Of a DNA stretch of 64,000 nt, positions 8,869 through 17,056 are shown piece by piece. This DNA is from Acrocarpospora macrocephala. Lineage in GTDB: Bacteria; Actinomycetota; Actinomycetes; Streptosporangiales; Streptosporangiaceae. Positions within the stretch are counted from its first letter, which is position 1. Each line of letters opens with the position of its first letter. The translations under genes and the position numbers were made by a program. The notes under the pieces were generated by a model, which had not been told where the DNA came from, searched no databases, and saw nothing but the letters and a program-made list of their open reading frames with translations. Location: the NCBI RefSeq assembly GCF_009687865.1, contig NZ_BLAE01000040.1:1-64000 (forward strand), written 5' to 3'.

Positions 8869-8903
8869 GCTGCTGCCCGGGACCGCCGGTCCCGGGCAGC
8901 AGC
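8869..8903 (+). terminator. Strong stem-loop terminator
   Basis: A 16-bp perfect inverted repeat (GCTGCTGCCCGGGACC and its complement) with a 3-base loop, 8 bases after the DUF3455 stop. It lacks a U-tract, as is common in actinomycetes, and may also serve the convergent gene. Confidence 0.8.
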
Positions 8904-8966
8904 GCCCTCCCACGCTGAAGTTCCGCACCAGTCGGTAAGGCCCCGAGCGGTTCCTCCATGGCGTGA

Positions 8967-9989
8967 TCACGCCCGCTGTTCGGAGGTGGCGCCAGCTCCG
9001 GCGGCCTCGATCAAGTCGCTCAGAGTCTCGATCGGCATCGAACCCGGTTCCCGACGTTCCCGGGCGAAGCGGTTGGCCTCCCGCTGCAGGACGACGTTGG
9101 CCGGGGTCGGGATGCCGTGTAGGCGGCCGAGTAGCGCGATCTCCCCGTTGATGAAGTCGGCTTCGATTGTGCCGCTGGCCTTGGCGAGGCTTTGCCAGGA
9201 GGAGCCGCCTAGGCGGGGCATGCCGTCGATGGCGACCAGGTCGGCTCGATTGCCGCGTTTGTTTTGTTCCTCCTGAGGGGTTGCGTAGCTGATTCCGGCC
9301 GCGTTCAGGGCTGCGCGGCCTTCGGCTACCGCTTGTGTCATCACTGTTTCGCGGCCGGGGCCGGGGCCGCACAGGGCTTCGATGGAGTTGCCGAGGTTGC
9401 CGAGGAGTTTGGAGTATTTCCAGCGCATGATGTCGGGGTCGGGCCAGCTGGTGAAGACGCTCTTGTTCAGGGCTTCGGCTACCTGTTCGGAGAATTCGTC
9501 CACACCCTGGGGATAACGTCCGAGGGGCAGCATGCCGGAGAGGGGTGCGCCGTACGCGGCCACGGTGCCCGGGTCCAGGTGGAGGGCGGGGAGCCAGACG
9601 AGCATGCCGTACACGCGGGCGAAGTGGCGGAGTGCGGCGCGTTCGTTTTCGACGGCGTTCTGGGCGCAGATGATCGGGAGCCGCTCGGCTGCGGTGCCGC
9701 CGCCGCGCACCGGCGCGCCTGACCACAGGTCCAGGGCGGCCGTCGTGTCCTGGGTTTTCACGGCTAGAAGGAGTACGTCCTCGGGGGTCAGTTCGACGTC
9801 TTGCGGGCCTTGGGCGGCGGGGATGGGGAGAGTCGCGGAGCGGTCGGGGGTGACGAAACGGAGCCCGCCGTCGCGCAATGCGGAGTAGTGGGCGCCGCGG
9901 GCCGTCAGCACGACGTCATGGCCGCTCTCGAACAGTCGCCCGCCGATGGTCCCGCCGATCGCCCCGGCTCCGATGATGATGAAGCGCAT
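8967..9989 (-). CDS. Ketopantoate reductase (PanE/ApbA)-family oxidoreductase
   Basis: A 340-residue NAD(P)-dependent reductase. The N-terminus MRFIIIGAGAIGGTIGGRL is a Rossmann GxGxxG(A) nucleotide-binding motif. VLLLAVKTQDT and the C-terminal helical domain (KYSKLLGNLGNSIEAL, EADFINGEIALLGRLHGIPTPAN) are characteristic of 2-dehydropantoate 2-reductases. The family includes genuine PanE enzymes of pantothenate synthesis and many paralogues with other 2-oxo-acid substrates. No pan genes are nearby, so a substrate other than ketopantoate is quite possible. Confidence 0.82.
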   Translation of the reverse strand: MRFIIIGAGAIGGTIGGRLFESGHDVVLTARGAHYSALRDGGLRFVTPDRSATLPIPAAQGPQDVELTPEDVLLLAVKTQDTTAALDLWSGAPVRGGGTAAERLPIICAQNAVENERAALRHFARVYGMLVWLPALHLDPGTVAAYGAPLSGMLPLGRYPQGVDEFSEQVAEALNKSVFTSWPDPDIMRWKYSKLLGNLGNSIEALCGPGPGRETVMTQAVAEGRAALNAAGISYATPQEEQNKRGNRADLVAIDGMPRLGGSSWQSLAKASGTIEADFINGEIALLGRLHGIPTPANVVLQREANRFARERREPGSMPIETLSDLIEAAGAGATSEQRA

Positions 9990-10042
9990 ATATCGATCCT
10001 TTCAGGCCGCGTATCGCGGGCCCTCGGGTAGCCTCCGGAATC

Positions 10043-10396
10043 ATGCTCTACGTGACGGCGATCGTGGCTCGCGCGGCTGGTTCCAGTGATGAGGAGGCAG
10101 TGCTTCTGCTGGAGACTCCGGATCCTCGTGGGCCTGTCATGATGCCGTCGCTCGCGATGGAACTCGGGCTGGATCCTGCGCCTGGGGCTGTGACGCAAGA
10201 ACCCATTGGGTTCCGGGTGCAGATCGGTTACGAAGAGGTGGCAGTGGAGTTGCCGGATGGGCGGACGTTCCATCAACCTGTTGGCGGAGAGTGGATCCAT
10301 ACTGCTGGGGTACGGCGGAGAGTGCTGGTCGCGGTGGGTTACGAGGCGGGCGCGCTCGGCTCTGGGCAGGTTGCGTACGCGCTCGTGCCCCTCTAG
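10043..10396 (+). CDS. Hypothetical protein, 117 residues
   Basis: A small protein divergent from the reductase gene, with coding-like third-position GC and no recognised domain. It is beta-rich and lacks signal or membrane segments. Proteins of this length and composition are common in Streptosporangiaceae. I do not recognise its function. Confidence 0.55.
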   Translation: MLYVTAIVARAAGSSDEEAVLLLETPDPRGPVMMPSLAMELGLDPAPGAVTQEPIGFRVQIGYEEVAVELPDGRTFHQPVGGEWIHTAGVRRRVLVAVGYEAGALGSGQVAYALVPL

Positions 10397-10469
10397 AAGT
10401 GGGCAATTTCGGTCTACCTAAATATGCTGGCGAACGGAAAACTTCGCCCTGCTTACGGAAAGGAACGTT

Positions 10470-10562
10470 ATGTACAAGGAGTTCGCGGTCGAGGTCGTCA
10501 TGTGGCTGATCCCCGTCGCCATCCTGCTGGGCATCGCGATCCTGGTCACCAAGACGGCCTGA
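10470..10562 (+). CDS. Single-pass membrane micropeptide, 30 residues
   Basis: A short frame starts ATG at 10470 after GGAAAGGAACG, a plausible ribosome binding site. Its residues are MYKEFAVEVVMWLIP followed by a hydrophobic VAILLGIAILV and a TKTA tail, a typical single transmembrane helix with a charged end. It ends two bases before the stop of the convergent GH5 gene. Function unknown; comparable tiny membrane proteins often act as regulators of membrane complexes, which is inference only. Confidence 0.5.
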   Translation: MYKEFAVEVVMWLIPVAILLGIAILVTKTA

Positions 10563-10563
10563 C

Positions 10564-12576
10564 CTACACCAACTCCAGCCGGTAGTCGCCCGACGGGCAG
10601 CCGGAGATCCGCCAGCCGCCGGGAACCCTGCGGGAGGCGACGCTGGAGATGCCGGTGGACGCGATCGCGGGCCGTTCCGCCCCGGGAACCCAGACGTCCA
10701 GGTCGCAGCGGCCGTTGCCGCCGGTTCCCGCCAGGCGCAGGCCGCGGCGTTCGGTGCCGGACCAGAGCGCGGTCAGCCGTCCCGGCGTGGCCCGGGGATA
10801 GGCCCGGGACAGCACGGCGGGTCTGTAGCCGACCCGGAAAGCGCCTCCGACCAGGCCTTCGTCCTCCGCGGAGGCGTAGCCGCTCGGCTCGCTCGACCAC
10901 TCGCCGATCCACAGGGCGGCGTCGTACCGCGAGGCCATGCGCGCGGCCTGGGCGAGTCCCCGCCGGGCCGAGACCAGGGTGGAGCGCGTGGGCGGGTGGG
11001 GCGCGAACACCAGGTTCGGATCGGCGCTGAAGCCGGGCGGCGGGGCGGCGTCGAAGCCCAGTTCGGCCCAGAGCACGCTGGGCTGGAAGAAGATCAGGTG
11101 GGCGAAGCCGCGGGCCGCGCGCTCGGCGGCCCTGATCGCTGTGATGGCCTCGGCGTAGTCCCGGCCGAGCAGCAATGACGAGGTCAGCGGGGGTTGTTCC
11201 CCGGTGGCCGGTTCGTCCATCAGGTCGAACCCGGCCACGGCCGACGCGCTCGCGAACTCGGCGGCCAGCCGTCCCCAGGTCGCGTACAGGCCGGTGGGGG
11301 CGCGGTCCTGGCGCAGGTTGAGCACGGTGTAGAGGTCGTGCGCCTCGGCCCAGCCGACCGCCTCCCTGATCCTGGCCAGATAGCCGGTGTCCCAGACGCC
11401 GGGGGTGGGTTCCAGCCGCGACCAGGAGATGCCCAGGCGGGCGACGTTGGCGCCCTGCTCGGCGAGGTCCCGGAAGTCGTCCCTGGTCAGCGGGAGTTCC
11501 ACATTGGCACCGCGCAGTAGGACCTGGCGGCCCCGGCCGTCCACGATCGCGGGCGCGGACACCGACAGCCGGGGGAGTTCGTCCGCCGTGGTGGTGGCCG
11601 CGACGGGGAGCGGCGATGGCAGCGGGTCGACCGTGAGCAGGCTGAGCAGGGCCATCGTGGCGACGGCTGGTTTGATCATCCGGGGGGCGCGCAGGGACGC
11701 GGGAAGGGCGATCAGGGCGATGGCGGCGACCAGGCCGATCGTCGCGCCGTACGAGACGCCGAGGGAGAGCCGGAGCAGGGCCGCGGGGATCGCCCACAGG
11801 TCGGAGCCCAGGTCGTCGACCGGGTCGGAGGCGAACAGGGCGAGCAGGCTCTGGGCCGCGCCCAGGCCGAGGCCGCCGCAGACGCAGGCCAGCCAGCCGC
11901 CGACGAACGTCGGCAACCTGCTCTGGCCTCGGGCCAGCCGGGGGGCGGCCACGTGCACGACCGCCAGGAACACGCCCAGGCCGGCCAGCCCGCCGACGAC
12001 TCCGGCCTCGGCGGTGGGGGCGATGAACCACCAGCCGTCGCCGAAGGCGTACCCGAGGGGGGAGTGGGTCCACCAGGCGCGGCTGAGCAGCAGCAGGCCG
12101 CCGACCCCGGCAAACGCGGCCATGACCGTCAGTTCAGGCACCGGCCTGGTAGCGGGGCCGGGCTTCTCGCGGCGCAGGATCAGCCACGCGGGGATGGCGG
12201 CAGGCCAGCCGAGCAGGCCCGCGTAGACCCCGGTGAACCCCGTCGACCAGGCCACGAACCGGACTGTCGACCAGGCGGGCACCGTGCCGATCACGCTCAC
12301 CAGCGAAGCAGCGAACCGGGCGACCATCGCCGATAACACCAGAACACCCAATGTCACGAAAAATCCGGACTTGCGGCGCAGGAGGATGATGCATCCGGCG
12401 GCGAATCCGGCCAGCCATAAGGGCAGGTAGATAAGCATGGACCCCAGCCGGTAGCTGCCCGGATAGGAGGACAGATCCACCACTTTGGAAGGGTCCAGAG
12501 CCACCCCGGCCAGCAGCAGCAACGCCAGCACGATCGTTCCCGCGCGGGCGGCGCGAAAGGCGGGGGTCGTCCTCAT
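10564..12576 (-). CDS. Polytopic membrane protein fused to a GH5-like glycosidase domain
   Basis: A 670-residue protein. Roughly the first 320 residues contain eight or so hydrophobic helices (for example TIVLALLLLAGVAL, MLIYLPLWLAGFAAG). Residues from about 340 onward form a TIM-barrel glycosidase like endoglycoceramidases of GH5: LRGANVELPLTRDDF, GANVARLGISWSRLEP, the acid/base Glu in GFDLMDEPA and the nucleophile Glu in LWIGEWSSE. The barrel is predicted on the outer face, anchored in the membrane. Endoglycoceramidase-like enzymes release glycans from glycolipids; a glycolipid substrate is inferred. Such a long membrane N-terminus is unusual for this family. Confidence 0.75.
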   Translation of the reverse strand: MRTTPAFRAARAGTIVLALLLLAGVALDPSKVVDLSSYPGSYRLGSMLIYLPLWLAGFAAGCIILLRRKSGFFVTLGVLVLSAMVARFAASLVSVIGTVPAWSTVRFVAWSTGFTGVYAGLLGWPAAIPAWLILRREKPGPATRPVPELTVMAAFAGVGGLLLLSRAWWTHSPLGYAFGDGWWFIAPTAEAGVVGGLAGLGVFLAVVHVAAPRLARGQSRLPTFVGGWLACVCGGLGLGAAQSLLALFASDPVDDLGSDLWAIPAALLRLSLGVSYGATIGLVAAIALIALPASLRAPRMIKPAVATMALLSLLTVDPLPSPLPVAATTTADELPRLSVSAPAIVDGRGRQVLLRGANVELPLTRDDFRDLAEQGANVARLGISWSRLEPTPGVWDTGYLARIREAVGWAEAHDLYTVLNLRQDRAPTGLYATWGRLAAEFASASAVAGFDLMDEPATGEQPPLTSSLLLGRDYAEAITAIRAAERAARGFAHLIFFQPSVLWAELGFDAAPPPGFSADPNLVFAPHPPTRSTLVSARRGLAQAARMASRYDAALWIGEWSSEPSGYASAEDEGLVGGAFRVGYRPAVLSRAYPRATPGRLTALWSGTERRGLRLAGTGGNGRCDLDVWVPGAERPAIASTGISSVASRRVPGGWRISGCPSGDYRLELV

Positions 12577-13041
12577 GGTGCTCCCGTAACGCGAGAAGTA
12601 TTCATGTCTACTGGCTGACGCGTTTCATCGGCAAGCCCCGAGAAGATCCAACCAGTCCGCCCGGCTTTCGCCTAGGCCGTTCCCGCAGGTAACCCCCGCC
12701 ACTTACTGCCCAATACCCACCAATTCGGACCGATCCATGTATTTCGGTCACATGCCTACAAAAGTGTCACTGCGTTGCAATATTGATCAACTGGAATTGA
12801 TCATGTGATACTGCGCCAGTGATGTCGCTGGTGTCCAAAAAGGTAACTAAGGCGACAGACGGTACGTGAGACGGATGGCACAGGAGGTTGTCGACAAACT
12901 ACTGACAGTGGTCCCCTGACCGGGCTAACAGTCCACATTCCGCAGCGGTGGTGCACGACACGGTGCCCGCCTCTTGGACCGTTTCAAGCGCCCATCCGCC
13001 GGGACCGCTTGTGCTGATCGTCAATGTGGGGAGCATCCGCG
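12577..13041. other. Intergenic region upstream of the terpenoid genes
   Basis: A 465-base spacer between the divergent GH5-fusion gene and the P450. It is less GC-rich than its surroundings. No gene is supported. It holds two direct copies of ATTGATCA at 12782-12803 (listed separately) and must carry the promoter of the P450-terpene operon. Confidence 0.5.
12782..12803. promoter_or_regulatory. Tandem ATTGATCA boxes, possible operator
   Basis: Two copies of ATTGATCA (12782-12789, 12796-12803) start 14 bases apart. Each contains the palindrome TGATCA. They lie about 240 bp before the P450 start. A transcription-factor site is possible but unproven. Confidence 0.3.
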
Positions 13042-14409
13042 ATGTCCGTCGACCTAACCGCGAGGCCAGCGAAACAGGCAAGGCTCATCCGATTACACCG
13101 TCTCCTCCCGAAGCTGATGCGAGACCCCGTGAACGGGCTCGCGGAGATCGGGATGGCCACGGGTGGGGAGATCGTCCGTCTCGATCTCGGCCCCTTCCGT
13201 CCCTACCTGGTCACCCATCCGGATCACGTGCAGCACGTCATGAAGGGAAACTGGTCCAACTACCTGCGTAAGGGCATGTTCTGGAGGCCCCTCGAACGGC
13301 TTCTCGGCAACAGCATTCTCGGTGAGGGCCCAGGCTGGGACTCCAGCAGGAAGATCTTGCAGCCGCTGTTCACCGCCAGGTACGTGGCCGCGCTCAGTGA
13401 GGACCTGGCTGACACCATCAATGAGGGCTTCGAGGCGCTCAGGCCGCACGAGAAGAGCGGCGAACCCATCGACGCCGGCGTCGAGATGGCCCGGGTGGTG
13501 AACAAGGCCGTCATCAAGGTCCTGTTCGGAAGCCGGATCTCCGACCCGGACGCGGAGCGGGTGGCCCCCGCCTATACAACGGCGGCCACCTCCATCGCCT
13601 TCCGGATGTTGTTCCCCTCGGCGCCCTACTCGATCAGGGTGCCCGGCGACCGGCGCTTCCTAGCCTCGATCAAGACGATCGAAGAGGTCATGTTCCCCGT
13701 GATCGAACAGGCCCGCAGGGAACGGAGCGAGGGCAAGGACATCGTGTCCGCGCTGTGCCAGGCGCGCGACGAGCAGGGAGCCGAGATCAGCATCCAGCAG
13801 ATGCGGGACGACCTCGTCAGCATCTACGGCGCCGCGTCGGAGACGACAGGGATGGCGCTCACGTGGCTCTGGCCCATGCTCGGGGAGAACCCGGAGGTCG
13901 AGGCGAAGCTCCGGGAGGAGATCGATCGTGTCGTGGGCCGCGATCCCGTACGCCCCTCGCACCTGCCCCACCTGACGTACACCAAGATGGTCCTCCAGGA
14001 GTTGCTGCGGCTCTATCCGTCTGGCTGGATGCTGCCGAGGTTGGTCGGGACGGCCGAGGAACTCGGGGGTGTGCGCATCAAGGCGGGCTCGCAGGTGCTC
14101 ATCAGTCCCTATGCGACCCACCGCCTGGAGTCGTTCTGGGACCGCCCGCTCACCTTCGATCCGGAGCGGTTCTCGCCGGAGAACCAGGAGCGGCGGCATC
14201 GGTATGCCTACTTCCCGTTCGGTGGCGGCCCGCACCTCTGCCTCGGCCAGCATCTCTTCTATATCGAGGCGCCGCTCATGGTGGCGGCCATCCTGAGCCG
14301 CTACCGGCCGGTGATCGTCAACCCTGGCCCGTTCAAACCTCTTCCGGCCCCGTCCGTACGGCCCAGCCGGAAGGTCGAGATGGCACTGCTGCCCATCGAG
14401 CGGGCGTGA
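13042..14409 (+). CDS. Cytochrome P450 of a terpenoid cluster
   Basis: A 455-residue P450. The I-helix oxygen-binding region reads YGAASETTG, the K-helix ExxR is ELLR in QELLRLYP, a PERF-like DPERFSPEN follows, and the heme ligand is C400 in FGGGPHLCLGQ. The class is typical of actinobacterial P450s that oxidise hydrophobic molecules with external redox partners. The ATG at 13042 is preferred because GGGGAG precedes it; an in-frame upstream ATG at 13024 has no such site. The stop is 4 bases before the terpene synthase start, so it very likely oxidises the terpene made by the next two enzymes. No ferredoxin or reductase gene is adjacent. Confidence 0.9.
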   Translation: MSVDLTARPAKQARLIRLHRLLPKLMRDPVNGLAEIGMATGGEIVRLDLGPFRPYLVTHPDHVQHVMKGNWSNYLRKGMFWRPLERLLGNSILGEGPGWDSSRKILQPLFTARYVAALSEDLADTINEGFEALRPHEKSGEPIDAGVEMARVVNKAVIKVLFGSRISDPDAERVAPAYTTAATSIAFRMLFPSAPYSIRVPGDRRFLASIKTIEEVMFPVIEQARRERSEGKDIVSALCQARDEQGAEISIQQMRDDLVSIYGAASETTGMALTWLWPMLGENPEVEAKLREEIDRVVGRDPVRPSHLPHLTYTKMVLQELLRLYPSGWMLPRLVGTAEELGGVRIKAGSQVLISPYATHRLESFWDRPLTFDPERFSPENQERRHRYAYFPFGGGPHLCLGQHLFYIEAPLMVAAILSRYRPVIVNPGPFKPLPAPSVRPSRKVEMALLPIERA

Positions 14410-14413
14410 CGCC

Positions 14414-15307
14414 ATGACCCAGCAGGACTTCGGCGTCGATCAGATCGCCGCCGCGGCAGAGCATGGACGGATCTGTGCTCTTGCCGCGGACTGCCAGCGT
14501 GACCTGCAGAAATGCGCGGCTCGCTATCCGGAGCTGCTCCCCGGCAGCCCGTTCGATCCGCGATTCTTCAGCACGGTTTCGCTCGCCAACGCGTTCGGCT
14601 CGCCCTGGCTCCCCGCGGATCGGCTGCGCATCGCGAACCGGACTTGCCTGTGGATTTCCGGAGCCGACTGGATGGTGGACTATCTCGCCACGTCACGCGA
14701 TGAGATCCAGGCGATCGTGCGCGGCTGTCTGGCGGTCGCCCACGGCGCTCCAGCCGACACCCCGCTCTCCAGGTTTCTGGCCGACCTGAGGGATGACCTG
14801 CGTGACGATCCCGCCTCCGCGCCCGCTTTCGCGGTCCTGGAACCGGTCTGGCGTGAGGAACTGGAGCGGTATCTGAGTGCCGAGGCGAGGGAGTGGGACT
14901 GGAAGAAGGGATCGTCTCGGCCGGATGTCGAGGAGTATCTGGAGAACTCGGACAACTTCGGGACCTCCTTGGTGAACGTCTGGCACTGGATCTTCACCAG
15001 CTCACCCGGCTCCCTTGCCCACCTGGACGAACTCCGCGCCGCCAGCCGGAAGGTGGGTCACGTCCTGCGGTTGCTGAACGACCTTGCCAGCGCCGAGCGC
15101 GATCTCAAGTGGGGGGACATCAACATCCTGACGCTGGGCCCCGGCCGTGCTGACGTGACCGCGCGGATCGCCGAGTTGATGGCGGAGTGCCGGACCCTGA
15201 TCAGGCCGTTGAAGGACAGCTGCCATCAGGAGGCTGTCTACCTGGAGCGCCAGCTTGGGTACAGCACCGGGTTCTACGGGATCACCGACTACTGGGGGGA
15301 GGTATGA
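14414..15307 (+). CDS. Class I terpene synthase
   Basis: A 297-residue all-alpha class I terpene synthase. Metal-binding motifs are D85-WMV-D89, a degenerate DDxxD, and the NSE triad N222-D-L-A-S226-A-E-R-D230. These bind Mg-diphosphate for ionisation of a prenyl diphosphate. It overlaps the class II cyclase gene by an ATGA junction, so the two are co-translated. The pairing resembles bacterial labdane-type systems, where the class II enzyme protonates and cyclises the substrate and the class I enzyme removes the diphosphate. The product cannot be read from sequence, and no prenyl transferase gene is in the window. Confidence 0.85.
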   Translation: MTQQDFGVDQIAAAAEHGRICALAADCQRDLQKCAARYPELLPGSPFDPRFFSTVSLANAFGSPWLPADRLRIANRTCLWISGADWMVDYLATSRDEIQAIVRGCLAVAHGAPADTPLSRFLADLRDDLRDDPASAPAFAVLEPVWREELERYLSAEAREWDWKKGSSRPDVEEYLENSDNFGTSLVNVWHWIFTSSPGSLAHLDELRAASRKVGHVLRLLNDLASAERDLKWGDINILTLGPGRADVTARIAELMAECRTLIRPLKDSCHQEAVYLERQLGYSTGFYGITDYWGEV

Positions 15308-16845
15308 GCATCCACGAGCTGGCGTCGCCGACGACGGACGGCGCCGGGGAACTTCTCCAGGGTCTCATGGCCCGCCCATGGGGCCAGTCCTCACCGTCGA
15401 TCTACGAAACGGGCCGGCTGGTCACGCTCACCCCATGGCTGCTCGGCCATGCCGAGCGAGTCGAGTTCCTGCTCGCCAGCCAGGGCGCGGATGGGGCGTG
15501 GGGTGCGCCGGACGGGTACGGCCTGGTGCCCACGCTGAGCGCGACCGAGGCCATCCTCGCGGTCCTCCACCGGGGTGACGCGTATCTGGACCGTGCGGTG
15601 CTGGAGGAGTCCGTCACCCGCGCGCTGGGAGTGCTCTCCCGCTGGCTGAACGAGCCGGGAACCTCCTACCCGGACATGCCGGCGATCGAGCTCATCGTCC
15701 CGTACCTCATCTCTCTCATCAACGAGCGGGTCACCACCCCTCTCCCGATCCCGGAGGAGATGAGCTCCCAAGCCCTGGCGGCGATTCGCGCGCGGCTGGC
15801 GTCGGGAGTGGACGTGCCGGAAAAACTCCTGCACGCGCTCGAAGTCGGGGGCGACGCGGCCAGCGGCGCTCCCGCCGTGCACGCCACCCCGATCGGGACG
15901 GTCGGGGCGTCACCGGCCGCCACTGCCGCCTGGCTCGGTGATCGAGGTCTCCTCGACGCGGCCCACCCCGCGCGCCGGCACCTTGAGGCGGTCGCCCGGC
16001 GGCACGGCGGCCCGGTCCCCGTGGGCATGCCCATAACGATCTTCGAGCGTGGCTGGGTGCTGAGCTGGTTGACGCGCGCGGGCGTGCCCTTCGACGTCCC
16101 ACCGGAAATGGTGGCGGATCTCCGGGCGGCGATCGGCCCGGCCGGCGCCTCGGCGGGAGTCGGGCTGCCCGCGGACGCGGACACGACCGCGGTCGCTCTC
16201 TACACGCTCGCGGCGCTCGGCGAGCCGTACGACCCGGCGAGCCTCTGCGGCTACGAGACCGACACCCATTTCTGCACCTGGCCCGGTGAGCAGGGCTTCT
16301 CCGTCAGTGTCAACGCGCACGTGCTGGACGCCTTCGGGCTGTACGTCCTACGCCGCGGCGAAGCCGCACCCGACTACTACCGGACGGCCAGGCAGAAGCT
16401 GGCCACGCTGTTGCGCGACCATCAGCGGCCGGACGGGAGCTGGACCGACAGGTGGCATGCCTCCCCGTACTACGCGACGGTCTCGTGCGCGCTCGCGCTG
16501 GACGATTTCGGTGGCGAGTCATCCGCGCCCGCCGTCCAGCGGGCCGTCCAGTGGGTCCTGGACACCCAACGGCCTGACGGTTCCTGGGGCAGGTGGAGCG
16601 GCACTCCTGAGGAGACCGCCTACGCGATCCAGATCCTGTTGTTGAGCGGGGATTCGCGCCACGCTGATGCGGTGTCCGGCGGTTACGCCTACCTCGAGGA
16701 GGATGCTCCCGACGGCCCGGCGCTGTGGCACGACAAGGATCTCTACCTGCCGTTCGCCATCGTCCGGGCGGCGGTTCTGGCGGCGCGGCACCTCGCCGCG
16801 CGCTTTCTGGGCACTCCCCCGACTCAAGGTCAGATATGGGTCTAA
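15304..16845 (+). CDS. Class II terpene cyclase with DxDTT motif
   Basis: A 513-residue class II (protonation-initiated) cyclase with an alpha/alpha-barrel fold. QW-type repeats are visible (SQGADGAWG near 60, QRPDGSW twice near 400 and 440). The general-acid motif lies at residues 291-295 as D-A-D-T-T, in place of the usual DxDD. The family converts GGPP (to labdanyl/copalyl diphosphates) or FPP (to drimanyl diphosphate). From memory, DxDTT-type motifs have been reported in drimane-type class II cyclases, so an FPP substrate is worth considering. Start ATG at 15304 follows GGGGGAGG and overlaps the stop of the class I gene. Confidence 0.85.
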   Translation: MSIHELASPTTDGAGELLQGLMARPWGQSSPSIYETGRLVTLTPWLLGHAERVEFLLASQGADGAWGAPDGYGLVPTLSATEAILAVLHRGDAYLDRAVLEESVTRALGVLSRWLNEPGTSYPDMPAIELIVPYLISLINERVTTPLPIPEEMSSQALAAIRARLASGVDVPEKLLHALEVGGDAASGAPAVHATPIGTVGASPAATAAWLGDRGLLDAAHPARRHLEAVARRHGGPVPVGMPITIFERGWVLSWLTRAGVPFDVPPEMVADLRAAIGPAGASAGVGLPADADTTAVALYTLAALGEPYDPASLCGYETDTHFCTWPGEQGFSVSVNAHVLDAFGLYVLRRGEAAPDYYRTARQKLATLLRDHQRPDGSWTDRWHASPYYATVSCALALDDFGGESSAPAVQRAVQWVLDTQRPDGSWGRWSGTPEETAYAIQILLLSGDSRHADAVSGGYAYLEEDAPDGPALWHDKDLYLPFAIVRAAVLAARHLAARFLGTPPTQGQIWV

Positions 16846-17056
16846 TAGTCAGAAAAAGGGCAATAAGGCATTTATAGCTACAAAGATGGGACACCTTGTC
16901 CTTTGCGGGCGGTGCGCCTTGAGTGGCTTTCGTGGTGTTGCTAGGGTTCCCCGGGTGCCGTCAGTCACAGGCCGCAGGCTCCTCACGGCGGTTGGTCACT
17001 GGTAATCGCCGCGAAACATTCCAGGCGTCTCTCGTGAGATTTGCAGGGTGAAATCT

